Assembly: GCF_009604425.1 (NCBI RefSeq) | Contig: NZ_WEGI01000001.1 | Span: forward strand, 744,001-808,000 | Direction of reading: 5' to 3' | Length of the DNA stretch: 64,000 nt | Origin: Nocardia aurantia | Lineage (GTDB): Bacteria; Actinomycetota; Actinomycetes; Mycobacteriales; Mycobacteriaceae | Part shown: positions 16,921 to 25,241 of the stretch, piece after piece | How the letters are laid out: each line of letters starts with the position of its first letter | Position numbering within the stretch: the stretch's first letter is position 1 | Made by a program: the position numbers and the translations under genes | The notes under the pieces: generated by a model | Databases searched by the model: none | The model's input: only the letters and a program-made list of their open reading frames with translations | Told to the model about the DNA's origin: nothing

Positions 16921-18033
16921 GTGAAGTACGTCCCCCGTGTGTTGCTGTTCGTGTCGATTCCGGCGTTGTTGTTCGTCGTTCCCTGGTGGGTGCTGATCGG
17001 CGCCGCGACCACCGGGCCGGTGTTCTGGATCGGTTCGGCGCTGTTCCTGCTCGCCTGTGCCGCGTTGCCGGCGGGCATGCTGCTCGGGCACGGCCCGGCG
17101 GAGTCGGATGCCGCCGTGCTGATCGGTGACACCCTGCTCGGGGTCGGGTGGGTGCTGTTCACCTGGTCGGCGCTCGGCGTGGTGGCGCGCGGGGTGCTGG
17201 CCCTGGCCGGGGTGCACGATACGGCCGGGCCGATCGCGTGGGCCGTGTTCGCGGTATCCGCGGTACTGGTGGCGTACGGCGTCTTCGAGGCCCGGCGGGT
17301 GCCGCGGGTGCGAACGGTCGAGGTGCCGATCGCGGGGCTCGGGCAGGGGCTCGACGGCCTGCGGGTGGTCCTGCTGACCGACACCCACTACGCGGCGACG
17401 AACCGGCTGCGCTGGTCCGAGCGGGTGGTCGAGGTGGTGAACGCGCAGCGGCCCGATATCGCCTGTCACACCGGCGATCTCGCGGACGGGTCGGTGGCGC
17501 GGCGCAGTCGTCAGGTCGATCCGCTGGGCAAGGTGTCGGCGGAGTACGGGCGGTTCTACATCACCGGCAATCACGAATACTTCGGGGACGCGCCCGGCTG
17601 GATCGAGCACATGCGCTCGCTCGGCTGGCAGCCGCTGCACAACCAGCACGAGGTGGTCGAGCGCGGCGGTGATCGGCTGGTGCTGGCGGGGATCGACGAT
17701 CCGACCGGCACCGGGCTGGCGGGCCACGGACCGAATATCGCCGCGGCACTGGCCGATTCCCCGGACGTGCCGGTGGTGCTGCTGGCGCATCAGCCCAAGC
17801 AGATCGGCACGGCGGTGGAAGCGGGTGTGGCGCTGCAACTCTCCGGGCACACCCACGGCGGTCAGATCTGGCCGTTCCACTACCTGGTGCGACTGGATCA
17901 GCCGGTGGTCGCGGGGCTGAGCCGGCACGGCGGCACGCAGTTGTACACCAGTCGCGGCACCGGATTCTGGGGGCCGCAGTTGCGAGTGTTCGCGCCCAGC
18001 GAGATCTCCGTGCTGGTGTTGCGCAGCGCCTGA
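16921..18033 (+). CDS. Membrane metallophosphoesterase, YkuE-like
   Basis: Calcineurin-type phosphoesterase of 370 aa. Four hydrophobic helices occupy residues 5-120, and the catalytic domain follows with the metal-binding set LTDTHY (about 153), HTGDLAD, TGNHEY, LAHQP and SGHTHGGQ, all intact. Relatives hydrolyse phosphodiester bonds, including UDP-diacylglucosamine-type and membrane-linked substrates; the substrate here cannot be predicted. GTG at 16921 follows GATGAGGATGACCTG. A possible -10 (TATCGT, 16885-16890) lies upstream. It stands alone on the plus strand within a minus-strand run of lipoprotein genes and converges with the Rv3446c-like gene. Confidence 0.9.
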   Translation: MKYVPRVLLFVSIPALLFVVPWWVLIGAATTGPVFWIGSALFLLACAALPAGMLLGHGPAESDAAVLIGDTLLGVGWVLFTWSALGVVARGVLALAGVHDTAGPIAWAVFAVSAVLVAYGVFEARRVPRVRTVEVPIAGLGQGLDGLRVVLLTDTHYAATNRLRWSERVVEVVNAQRPDIACHTGDLADGSVARRSRQVDPLGKVSAEYGRFYITGNHEYFGDAPGWIEHMRSLGWQPLHNQHEVVERGGDRLVLAGIDDPTGTGLAGHGPNIAAALADSPDVPVVLLAHQPKQIGTAVEAGVALQLSGHTHGGQIWPFHYLVRLDQPVVAGLSRHGGTQLYTSRGTGFWGPQLRVFAPSEISVLVLRSA

Positions 18034-18159
18034 CGGCCGTGCCGGGGGCACCTGACTGCCGGTGTCGCAAGGCCGCACTGGCCGGTGTGGGAGCGCCGGT
18101 CGGGCCGCGTCGCCGCGTCCGACTTGCCGGTGTCGGGCCGACATCGCGGCGGCCAAAGG

Positions 18160-19857
18160 CTAGGCGCCGACGTGTACGCTGCGCACGAACCGTTCGCATT
18201 CGCCGGCCGCGGCCGGCCAGGAATGCGATTCGTACTGGCAACCGACGCTGACCTGTACGCCGGAATCGACCAGCACCTGCCAGCGCACCGTCGTGCCGTC
18301 GCCGGGGTACTCCTCGTACGTCAGGCCGGGGCGGTCACCGAATACGCTGTCGCGCTGCAATTCTCCGACACTGCCCGGTGGGCGCTGGGCGATCTGCTGG
18401 TCCAGGGTGGCGGCGACGTCGCCCAGGGTCGCGCCGGGGGACAGCTGCCGCTGGGTAACGGTGATCCGTTGCCGTGCACCGTTGTCCGGGACGAGGTCGA
18501 CGCGGGCGTCGGTGCGCGAGCCCGGGTGCCAGCCCGGGGGGATGTCCGCTCGGACCAGGTCGAACAACTGGGTACCGGCGCCGGGCGCGGGAATCGGTGA
18601 TGCACCCGGGGCGGTCGAGAGTCCCGGCGGCGGTGGGGGTCCCGCCGGGGCGCCGGGCGTGCCGGGGGCGGTCGGCAGCACACCGGGGGTGGTCGTGCGT
18701 TCGGCCGGAGCGTTCGGTCGCACGGCCGGCGCGGATTCCGGTGCTGCGGCAACCGTTCCGGGAGAACCGGAGGGGTGCTGTTTCAGTGCCGAACTCGCTT
18801 GCGCGGCAGGCGAACCGGTGGCTGCGGAAGGCCGGTGCGCCACACCCACCGCGATTCCGGTGACCGCGACGATCGCGACCGCGATCACGGCGGCCGGCAG
18901 CAGGACGCGGCGGGTTCGGGAACGGCGCAGCGATGCGGCATGGTCGCGCAATGAGCCGGTGGCGCGTGCGGTGGGAAGTGAAAAGCGTTGCATCGCAGCA
19001 TTTTCGAGCGTACCCGGCGGCCGGAGGAGATCGGCTCCGGAGACCGTACGGATATCCGCGGGACAGCCCGGCAGCGCTTCCAGTGCGGCCCGCACCGCGG
19101 CGCGCGTGTCCGGCGCGATCGGTCCCGTCACGAGAACGTGGTCCGCCCGGGCGAAGTCGGGCAACCGCGCCGCCACCGCGGCTGTCGCCGCGCCGTCCTC
19201 GTCGTCGGTGCCCACGGTCGGATCGTGCTCGCACGCCTCGATCCAGGTGCGCGTCCCCGATCGGCCGACGAGGGTGACGGTCGTGGTCAGGGGATTCGCC
19301 TCCAGCACGGCGATTCGCTGTCCCGGCCCGCTACTCGCGCCGAGCGACACCGCGCGCTGTGCCAGTGACTCGAGGGAGACATCGGCGGCGATGCGCCGCG
19401 CGGCGGTGTCGACCGTGTCCCGGCGGCGCTTCCCCCACTCGGTCGGAACCACCACCGTCAGCCGCCGGCACGGTCCGAGCAGGCGCAGCTGGTCCGGGAG
19501 CGCGGCGAAAAGCTCGGCGAACGCCTCGGCCGGGGTCGGCACCGGCGAAAGTCCTTGTGGGGTGACCGGATCGAAGGCGATCCGCTCGGCCGACGCCATC
19601 CGGGGCACCGAGACCGCCGGCGACGACGGGCGCAACGGCACACCCACGACGAAGCCGTCACCGGCGGGCATGATCGACGCCGGTCTGTCCCAGTGGGTCG
19701 ACTCGGCTTCGTGCGTCGTGAACACGTTGTCCCACCGCGTGTTCGGTGTACGAGTGCGCAGCGGGGCGGCGTCCGGCGGGCGTCCCGCGGGCGCGGCCCC
19801 CGGGTAGCCGCGGGCCCACAGCCGCGCATCCGTGAGGACGACATCGATGTCCGCCAC
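18160..19857 (-). CDS. T7SS-associated protein, Rv3446c-like (TIGR03931 type)
   Basis: A 565-aa protein resembling the ESX-4-linked Rv3446c family. The N-terminal about 300 residues look like a degenerate actin/Hsp70-type fold (repeated beta segments such as LTVVVPTEWG, RIAVLEANPLTTTVTLVG and DHVLVTGPI). One transmembrane helix follows (about 322-342), then a Pro/Ala-rich linker and a C-terminal domain (about 450-565, FDLVRADIPPGWHPG ... EECERF-like ending GECERFVRSVHVGA). GTG at 19857 follows GGGGAGG at 7 nt. It is 68 bp downstream of lipoprotein 4 in the same direction. It probably assists or regulates secretion, but no mechanism is known to me. Confidence 0.8.
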   Translation of the reverse strand: MADIDVVLTDARLWARGYPGAAPAGRPPDAAPLRTRTPNTRWDNVFTTHEAESTHWDRPASIMPAGDGFVVGVPLRPSSPAVSVPRMASAERIAFDPVTPQGLSPVPTPAEAFAELFAALPDQLRLLGPCRRLTVVVPTEWGKRRRDTVDTAARRIAADVSLESLAQRAVSLGASSGPGQRIAVLEANPLTTTVTLVGRSGTRTWIEACEHDPTVGTDDEDGAATAAVAARLPDFARADHVLVTGPIAPDTRAAVRAALEALPGCPADIRTVSGADLLRPPGTLENAAMQRFSLPTARATGSLRDHAASLRRSRTRRVLLPAAVIAVAIVAVTGIAVGVAHRPSAATGSPAAQASSALKQHPSGSPGTVAAAPESAPAVRPNAPAERTTTPGVLPTAPGTPGAPAGPPPPPGLSTAPGASPIPAPGAGTQLFDLVRADIPPGWHPGSRTDARVDLVPDNGARQRITVTQRQLSPGATLGDVAATLDQQIAQRPPGSVGELQRDSVFGDRPGLTYEEYPGDGTTVRWQVLVDSGVQVSVGCQYESHSWPAAAGECERFVRSVHVGA

Positions 19858-19925
19858 GCTCGACCTCCCCTCGTCGTGTCGCCGGAGCGCGACGGCCACG
19901 CAGCATATACCGGCCGCGCCGGGTG

Positions 19926-21119
19926 TCACATGCTGTTCGCCAGCAGGGCGTACTGCGCGGCGGTCTTCTGCTTGATGTCGGTCGTGTCGTCGGCGGAGAC
20001 CTCCGCGACATACCGCCGATACGGCACGTAGCAGCGGTAGGCCGGACCGGTGCCGCTGCGGCTGGTGCGCTGCAGGCAGGTGACGCCGGGCGCCCGGCTG
20101 CCGAGCGCCCCGGCGGACCCGTATCCGGTGGTGCGGGCCGCGATCAGAGCCCGGATCAGCCGGTCGGCGGCGGCCTGGTCGCGGGCGCGGATCACCCGGC
20201 CGTCGTCGGCCTGCGCGACGGCGTCGACACCGGCGTCGATCACGGCCGCCTGCACGGCCGGTTCGTCCTCGGCCTCCGACACCAGCACCACCGGCGCGTA
20301 GACAGCGAAGTCGAGTGGATCGGGCGCCCGGTCGTCGCGGCTGCCGACGACCACCCGGGCGAGCAGGCCGTCCGGATCGACTCGCAGCGAATCGATCCGA
20401 TCCGTGGGCGTCGACCGGAAGGCGTCCAGCGCCGGGATCTCGGCGTCGAACGTCTGCTGCACCAGGCCGAGCAGCGTTGCCGGATCGGCCACCGGCGCCT
20501 GGATATAGGGCGCGAGCACGAATTCGTTGTGCGGGAGGAAGGCGCCGATGGTCGGCACCCCGGGCCGGTAGTGGATGTCGGCCTCCGGGTAGCGCGGCAG
20601 GGTGAGCAGTGTGTTCTGGCCCGGCGCCACCAGGAAATCCGCGGTCTCGAGCGCCGACGACGCACGTTGCGCCGTGTTGGCGTCCGGGAAACGGAGCACC
20701 AGATTGCGGACGATCGTGGCCGCGGGTCCGGGATCGGTTCCGCCCGGCGGGATCCCGCGATCGGCGCCGACGGTGGCGAATCCGCCGATCAGCTTGTACT
20801 GGTCGAGCACCGGCTTGTCGGCCGCCGCGAGGTAGTTACCGGAGTCGTCCTCGGTGTCGGCCCCGGATTCGAGCCCCACGTCGAGCTGCGGATTGATCGC
20901 CATGCTGGGCACCACCGCCGCGGACATCCGCATCGCCTCGAGCACCCCGCCGTCGCCGGCGTTCTGCGGATAGCTGTGCCGGTCGACCGCGTAGGTGCCG
21001 ACATCGAGTGTGCGGACATCCATTTCGGCGGCGACCGGCCGCCCGGGTTGGGTGCACGCGGTCAGGGCGGCCGCGCAGGCACCGGCTGCGACGAGGCGAA
21101 TCAGCGACGAGCGAACCAT
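19926..21119 (-). CDS. Paralogous-family lipoprotein 4
   Basis: Fourth family member, 397 aa. Good lipobox LTAC after AAGACAAA. The mature part opens with MDVRTLDVGTYAVDRHSYPQ, very close to lipoprotein 5, so 4 and 5 form a subgroup. The central motif is DPDGLLARVV and the C-terminus DTTDIKQKTAAQYALLANSM. ATG at 21119. It lies 30 bp after lipoprotein 5 and 68 bp before the Rv3446c-like gene, which suggests one operon. Function unknown, probably outer face of the membrane or cell wall. Confidence 0.87.
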   Translation of the reverse strand: MVRSSLIRLVAAGACAAALTACTQPGRPVAAEMDVRTLDVGTYAVDRHSYPQNAGDGGVLEAMRMSAAVVPSMAINPQLDVGLESGADTEDDSGNYLAAADKPVLDQYKLIGGFATVGADRGIPPGGTDPGPAATIVRNLVLRFPDANTAQRASSALETADFLVAPGQNTLLTLPRYPEADIHYRPGVPTIGAFLPHNEFVLAPYIQAPVADPATLLGLVQQTFDAEIPALDAFRSTPTDRIDSLRVDPDGLLARVVVGSRDDRAPDPLDFAVYAPVVLVSEAEDEPAVQAAVIDAGVDAVAQADDGRVIRARDQAAADRLIRALIAARTTGYGSAGALGSRAPGVTCLQRTSRSGTGPAYRCYVPYRRYVAEVSADDTTDIKQKTAAQYALLANSM

Positions 21120-21149
21120 CTCGGACCCCGGGGATCTCGGCGGTGCGGG

Positions 21150-22358
21150 TCAGAAGTTGTTGGCCAGCAAGGCATATGCCGCCGCCAGCCGGTACCGGAT
21201 GTCGGTGGCGTCGTCACTGCTGATCACCTGGACGTAGCGGTGATAGGGAACGTAACAGCGGTAACGGCTTTCGTGCGCGGCGTCCCCACGCGCGTTGAGC
21301 TTCAGGCATTTCGCGCCGGGAACGGAGGTCGGGATGTCGGTGCCGTCGTACTCCGTGCCCGCCGACGCGATCAGGCCCTCGACCAGCCGGCCGGTCGCCG
21401 CCGGATCGCGTACGCGCAGTACCGAACTGGTATCGCCGACGGCCAGCGCGTCCAGGCCGGTGTCGTCCACCAAGCGCTGCCGGGTGGCCTCGTCGCCGGA
21501 GATGTCGACCATCGCCGGTGCGCCGTAGAAGGCGAACTTGTCCGGATCCGGCACCCGATCGGAACGGTCCTTCACCAGCGTCTTGGCCAGCAGGCCTTCG
21601 GGATCCACCGGCAGTGCGTTCAGCCGGTCCGGCGGGGTGGCCTCGAACCGGTCCAGCGCCGGAACCTGGGCGTCCAGGGTCTTCCGCACCCAGTCGAGCA
21701 GGTCGGTCTCGTTCGGGGAAGGCCGCTGGATGAACAGCGAGATGACGAATTCCTTGTGCGCCATGAAGGTTCCGACGCTGGCGACCCCGGGGCGATAGTG
21801 GATGTAGGCGCTCGGATATTGCGGCAGCGTGAGTTTGCGGTTCATGTCCGGCGCGACGGCGAAATCGGAATCCTCGAGCTGGGTCGCGGCCTGCTTGGCG
21901 GCGTCGGCGCTCGGGAAACGCAGCACCAGCGTGGTGACCGCGGTCGCGCCGGGGCCGGGACCGTCGGCGCCGGGTGCGTCGGGCTGATCGGCGCCGGCCG
22001 TGACGTAGCCGGTCACCAGCTTGTTCTTGTCCAGGGCCGGTTTGGAGACCCCGGCCAGCAGGTGCGCGGTGGCGTCACGGCTGTCGACGATGACCCGGCC
22101 ACCCTGCCCGACCGTCAGCGAGGGGTCGATGTGGACTGTCGGCACCACGGCCGCGGACATCCGCATGCCCTCCAGCAGCCCGCCTTTGGCGCCGCCGGTC
22201 TGGTCGTAATGGTGCCGGTCGACCGGATACGGTCCGGCGTCGAGCGTGCGGACGTCGAGCTCGCCCGCCAGCGGAGTGCCGGTCACTCCGCAGCCGGTCA
22301 GGAGCGCGACCGCGGCGGCACCGGCCAGTACGAGTGGTGTGCGAATCTTGCGGCCCAT
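21150..22358 (-). CDS. Paralogous-family lipoprotein 5
   Basis: Fifth family member, 402 aa, with a clean lipobox (LLTGCGVTG). Motifs: LDVRTLDAGPYPVDRHHYDQ, DPEGLLAKTLV and the terminal DATDIRYRLAAAYALLANNF. It is the first gene of the lipoprotein 5-4-Rv3446c-like run and is divergent from the FHA-repeat gene with about 150 bp between starts. Its similarity to lipoprotein 4 along most of the length points to a recent tandem duplication. Confidence 0.87.
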   Translation of the reverse strand: MGRKIRTPLVLAGAAAVALLTGCGVTGTPLAGELDVRTLDAGPYPVDRHHYDQTGGAKGGLLEGMRMSAAVVPTVHIDPSLTVGQGGRVIVDSRDATAHLLAGVSKPALDKNKLVTGYVTAGADQPDAPGADGPGPGATAVTTLVLRFPSADAAKQAATQLEDSDFAVAPDMNRKLTLPQYPSAYIHYRPGVASVGTFMAHKEFVISLFIQRPSPNETDLLDWVRKTLDAQVPALDRFEATPPDRLNALPVDPEGLLAKTLVKDRSDRVPDPDKFAFYGAPAMVDISGDEATRQRLVDDTGLDALAVGDTSSVLRVRDPAATGRLVEGLIASAGTEYDGTDIPTSVPGAKCLKLNARGDAAHESRYRCYVPYHRYVQVISSDDATDIRYRLAAAYALLANNF

Positions 22359-22468
22359 GGAACCGCCCCCGTTCCTGCTGTTTTCCTGCCCCTGAAATTT
22401 ACCCGAGCGCGGGCGCCGACGGCGACCACTCGAAATCCGGCGTCGTACCGATGCCCTAACCTGGTTCC

Positions 22469-22474
22469 TATGAT
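22469..22474 (+). promoter_or_regulatory. Candidate -10 box for the FHA-repeat gene
   Basis: TATGAT differs by one base from the sigma-70-class -10 consensus and lies 36 bp before the TTG start at 22511. It would give a leader of about 30 nt carrying the GGGAG ribosome site. No convincing -35 box is seen. Confidence 0.4.
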
Positions 22475-22510
22475 GAGGACGGCGCGCGCCCGCTGCGGGA
22501 GCTGATTCGG

Positions 22511-25231
22511 TTGCTGGATCGGCAGGTCGAGGTTGTTCCGGGCAGGCACGTCGTGGTCCGCGTCGCGGGGGCGGTCGTGCTGGTGGCCCGGCACGAGCCC
22601 GGCCCGGTCACCGCGGATTCCACCGAGATGCGGGTGGCGGAGGCGCTGGCCCAACTTGTTTCGGAGGCCGCCGAGCAGGACGCGGCCGGGCCGGGTCGTG
22701 CGGTGGCGCGGGCGGCGACCCAGTGGCTGATGCGCGATGCCGACCAGCTGTCCGGTGGGCGGCCGATCCATCTGGGGATCCTGTCCCGGGCCGACGGCGA
22801 CGGTCTGGCGATCTTCCTGCACGGCGCGGTGACCGCCTTGCTCGCCGGGGAACACGGCATCGACCAGCTCCGAGGCGTGGACGCGGCGTTCACCGTCGAC
22901 CGGGTGGTGGCGTCGCCGCAGCAGGCCGCGGTGTTGTTCGCCGACGATCAGCCCGGCCGGTTGCCCGAGTTGCCGCCGCAGGGTATCGGCTCGCTGGTCG
23001 AGGGCGTGGCCGCGGGGTCGGCGGCGATCGTCTGGTTCGAGCGGGAGCGTTCGCGGGCACGTGATCGAGCCCGGCCGGACGCCGAAATCGGTCAGGCGGA
23101 ACAGTTTTCGCCGGGTCGGCCTGCCACCGGTCAACAGCCCGCGATCGGGCAGCCGCTGACCGGACAGCCGTCGGTGGTGGGGCCGTTCACGTCGAGCGGG
23201 TCGTCGCCCTCGGCGGGGCAGTTCTCCGCTGCGGAGCAGTTCACTCCGGCAGGGCAGCCACCCGGTGCGGGGCAGTTCGCTCCGGTGGGGCAGCCTTCCG
23301 GTGCGGGGCAGTTCACTCCGGTGGGGCAGTCATCCGGGGCGGAACAATTCGCTCCGGTGGGGCAGTCATCCGGGGCGGAACAATTCGCTCCGGTGGGGCA
23401 GTCATCCGGGGCGGAGCAGTTCACTCCGGTGGGGCAGTCATCCGGGGCGGAGCAGTTCGCTCCGGATGGGCAGCCATATGGGGCGGAGCAATTCACCCCG
23501 ACGGGGCAGCCACCCCGGGTGGAACAGTTCACTCCGAGCGGGCAGCCACCCGGGGCAGAGCAGTTCTCCCCGGCGGAGCGGGCTGCGGCGGAGCGGTTCG
23601 CATCCGCCGAGCAGGCGTCGTCGGCTGGGCAATTTGCTTCGGGCGAGCAGCAATCCGCAGCTGGGCATTTCGGTTCCGCTGAGCAGGAGGTTTCTGCCGG
23701 TGGGTTCCCTTCCGGTGGGCAGTCTTCCGTGGCCGGGCAATTCGCTCCATCCGGCCAGCAACCCGTGGCTGGACAGTTCACGTCTGCCGGGCCGCCGACG
23801 GCCGGGCAATTCTCCGTTGCCGAACAGGCGTCGGCTGTTTCCGCCGCCGAGCAGGTCTCGGCTGCCGGTCAATCCGTTCGGACCGGGCAGCCGCCAGTAG
23901 CGGGACAGTTCGCCTCCGCCGGGCACGAATCCTCGGCCGGTCGATTTCCTTCCGGTGGGCAGCCTTCCGTGACGGGGCAGCCGCCGGTCGCCGGACAGTT
24001 TCCTGCGGGCGGGCGGCCGGCGACCTCCGGACAGTTCGAGCAGGCTGGGCGGCCAGTTGGCTCTGAACAGTTCGAGCAGGTCGGGCATCCTGGCGGCGGC
24101 GGACAGTTCGAGCAGGCCGGGCGGCCAGGTGGCCCTGGACAGTTCGAGGCCGGACATCCGGGTGGATCCGGACAGTTCGAGCAGGCCGGGCGGCCAGCCG
24201 GCTCCGGCCAGTTCGAGCAGGTCGGACATCCAGGTGGCCCTGGCCAGTTCGAGCAGGCGGGGAGGCCGGGTGGTTCCGGCCAGTTCGAGCAGGTCGGAAG
24301 CCTGGGTGGTTCCGACCAGTTCGACCAGGTCGGAAACCCTGGTGGCTCAGGGCAATTCGAGCAGGTCGGGCAGCCGGGTAGGTCGGGACAGTTCGAGCAG
24401 GTGGGTGAGGCGGGTCGATTCGATCCGGGTCAGCAGGCACCCGCCGGAGAGTTCGGGGTGGCGGGGCAGCGGGCTCCGGCGGGGCAGGTCTCCTCGAGTT
24501 CGTTGCCGGTGCAAGGGTTCTCGGCCGGGAGTCAGTTGCCGCCGACGGCGCAGATGGCCGAGGCCGATCATTTCCCGCCGACCGATCAGCTGCCGCAGGA
24601 CGCGGGGCAGGCCGGCCCGGCCTTCGATCCGTTCCTCGATCCGACCGAGCTGTCGGCGCCTCGGCCGGTGGCGCAGCGCGGGACCAATCCGTCCCCGATG
24701 CCGGATCCGGATCTGGAGCGCCGCATCGAGGAGACCGCCAAGGCCACCAAGCTGACCGCGAAGGTGCTCGGATTCACTTGTGCGCGAGCGCACCCCACCG
24801 ATCCGCGGGCGGCGTTCTGTACGGTCTGCGGGATGCCGGTGGACCAGACCCAGCAGCTGATCGAAGTGTTGCGGCCGCCGTTGGGTGTCCTCGTGCTCGA
24901 CGACGGCACGACGTTCCCGGTCGCCGCCGACGCGGTGCTGGGCCGCGATCCGGATCATTCGGAGCCGGCTCGACAGGGCTTGCTGCCGTGGAAGATCGAG
25001 GACGCCTCCGGGGGAATGTCCCGCGCGCACGCCGAGATCCGGTTGGCCAACTGGGATGTCACGGTCGTCGATCGCGGCTCCACCAACGGGACCCGGGCCC
25101 GGCTGCCGGGCTACCGGGATTGGATTCGGCTGCAACCCAATCAGCCGTTGACGCTGGTGTTCGGAGCGGAGATCATGCTCGGCAACCGGATGGTGCGCTT
25201 CGAGCCGGCCGCGCCGCCGCCGTTCGGCTGA
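22511..25231 (+). CDS. FHA-domain protein with long Gln/Gly/Phe repeat linker
   Basis: A 906-aa cytosolic protein in three parts. Residues 1-185 form an unrecognised alpha/beta domain. About 190-640 is low-complexity, built of 12-residue units with GQF or EQF. The C-terminal part has a possible zinc ribbon (CARAHP ... FCTVCGMP, about 757-778) and an FHA domain (about 790-900) with LGRDPD, SRAHAEI and GSTNGT intact, so phospho-threonine binding is plausible. The start is TTG: the frame is closed 51 bp upstream, no ATG/GTG is available, and GGGAG precedes the TTG. The nearby ATG-ATG at 22470 is in another frame. Probable partner of the Ser/Thr kinase at 11.4-12.9 kb, by inference. Confidence 0.85.
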   Translation: MLDRQVEVVPGRHVVVRVAGAVVLVARHEPGPVTADSTEMRVAEALAQLVSEAAEQDAAGPGRAVARAATQWLMRDADQLSGGRPIHLGILSRADGDGLAIFLHGAVTALLAGEHGIDQLRGVDAAFTVDRVVASPQQAAVLFADDQPGRLPELPPQGIGSLVEGVAAGSAAIVWFERERSRARDRARPDAEIGQAEQFSPGRPATGQQPAIGQPLTGQPSVVGPFTSSGSSPSAGQFSAAEQFTPAGQPPGAGQFAPVGQPSGAGQFTPVGQSSGAEQFAPVGQSSGAEQFAPVGQSSGAEQFTPVGQSSGAEQFAPDGQPYGAEQFTPTGQPPRVEQFTPSGQPPGAEQFSPAERAAAERFASAEQASSAGQFASGEQQSAAGHFGSAEQEVSAGGFPSGGQSSVAGQFAPSGQQPVAGQFTSAGPPTAGQFSVAEQASAVSAAEQVSAAGQSVRTGQPPVAGQFASAGHESSAGRFPSGGQPSVTGQPPVAGQFPAGGRPATSGQFEQAGRPVGSEQFEQVGHPGGGGQFEQAGRPGGPGQFEAGHPGGSGQFEQAGRPAGSGQFEQVGHPGGPGQFEQAGRPGGSGQFEQVGSLGGSDQFDQVGNPGGSGQFEQVGQPGRSGQFEQVGEAGRFDPGQQAPAGEFGVAGQRAPAGQVSSSSLPVQGFSAGSQLPPTAQMAEADHFPPTDQLPQDAGQAGPAFDPFLDPTELSAPRPVAQRGTNPSPMPDPDLERRIEETAKATKLTAKVLGFTCARAHPTDPRAAFCTVCGMPVDQTQQLIEVLRPPLGVLVLDDGTTFPVAADAVLGRDPDHSEPARQGLLPWKIEDASGGMSRAHAEIRLANWDVTVVDRGSTNGTRARLPGYRDWIRLQPNQPLTLVFGAEIMLGNRMVRFEPAAPPPFG
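23218..24420 (+). repeat. 36-bp coding repeats, two arrays
   Basis: Within the FHA gene. Array one (about 23218-23550) encodes units of the type GQSSGAEQFAPV; consecutive units near 23323-23460 are nearly identical in DNA. Array two (about 24001-24420) encodes units of the type GGSGQFEQVGRP. Between them the period is looser but GQF continues. Array length is therefore likely to vary between strains. Confidence 0.9.
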
Positions 25232-25241
25232 CGGAACCGGT

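Noticed and set aside
22470-22505. ATG-ATG start for the FHA-repeat gene
   Set aside because: It is in a different frame from the FHA protein and reaches a stop after 11 codons.
23131-23781. Cys/Pro-rich antisense protein with regular repeats
   Set aside because: Its regularity is the mirror of the 36-bp coding repeats of the FHA gene; no ribosome site.
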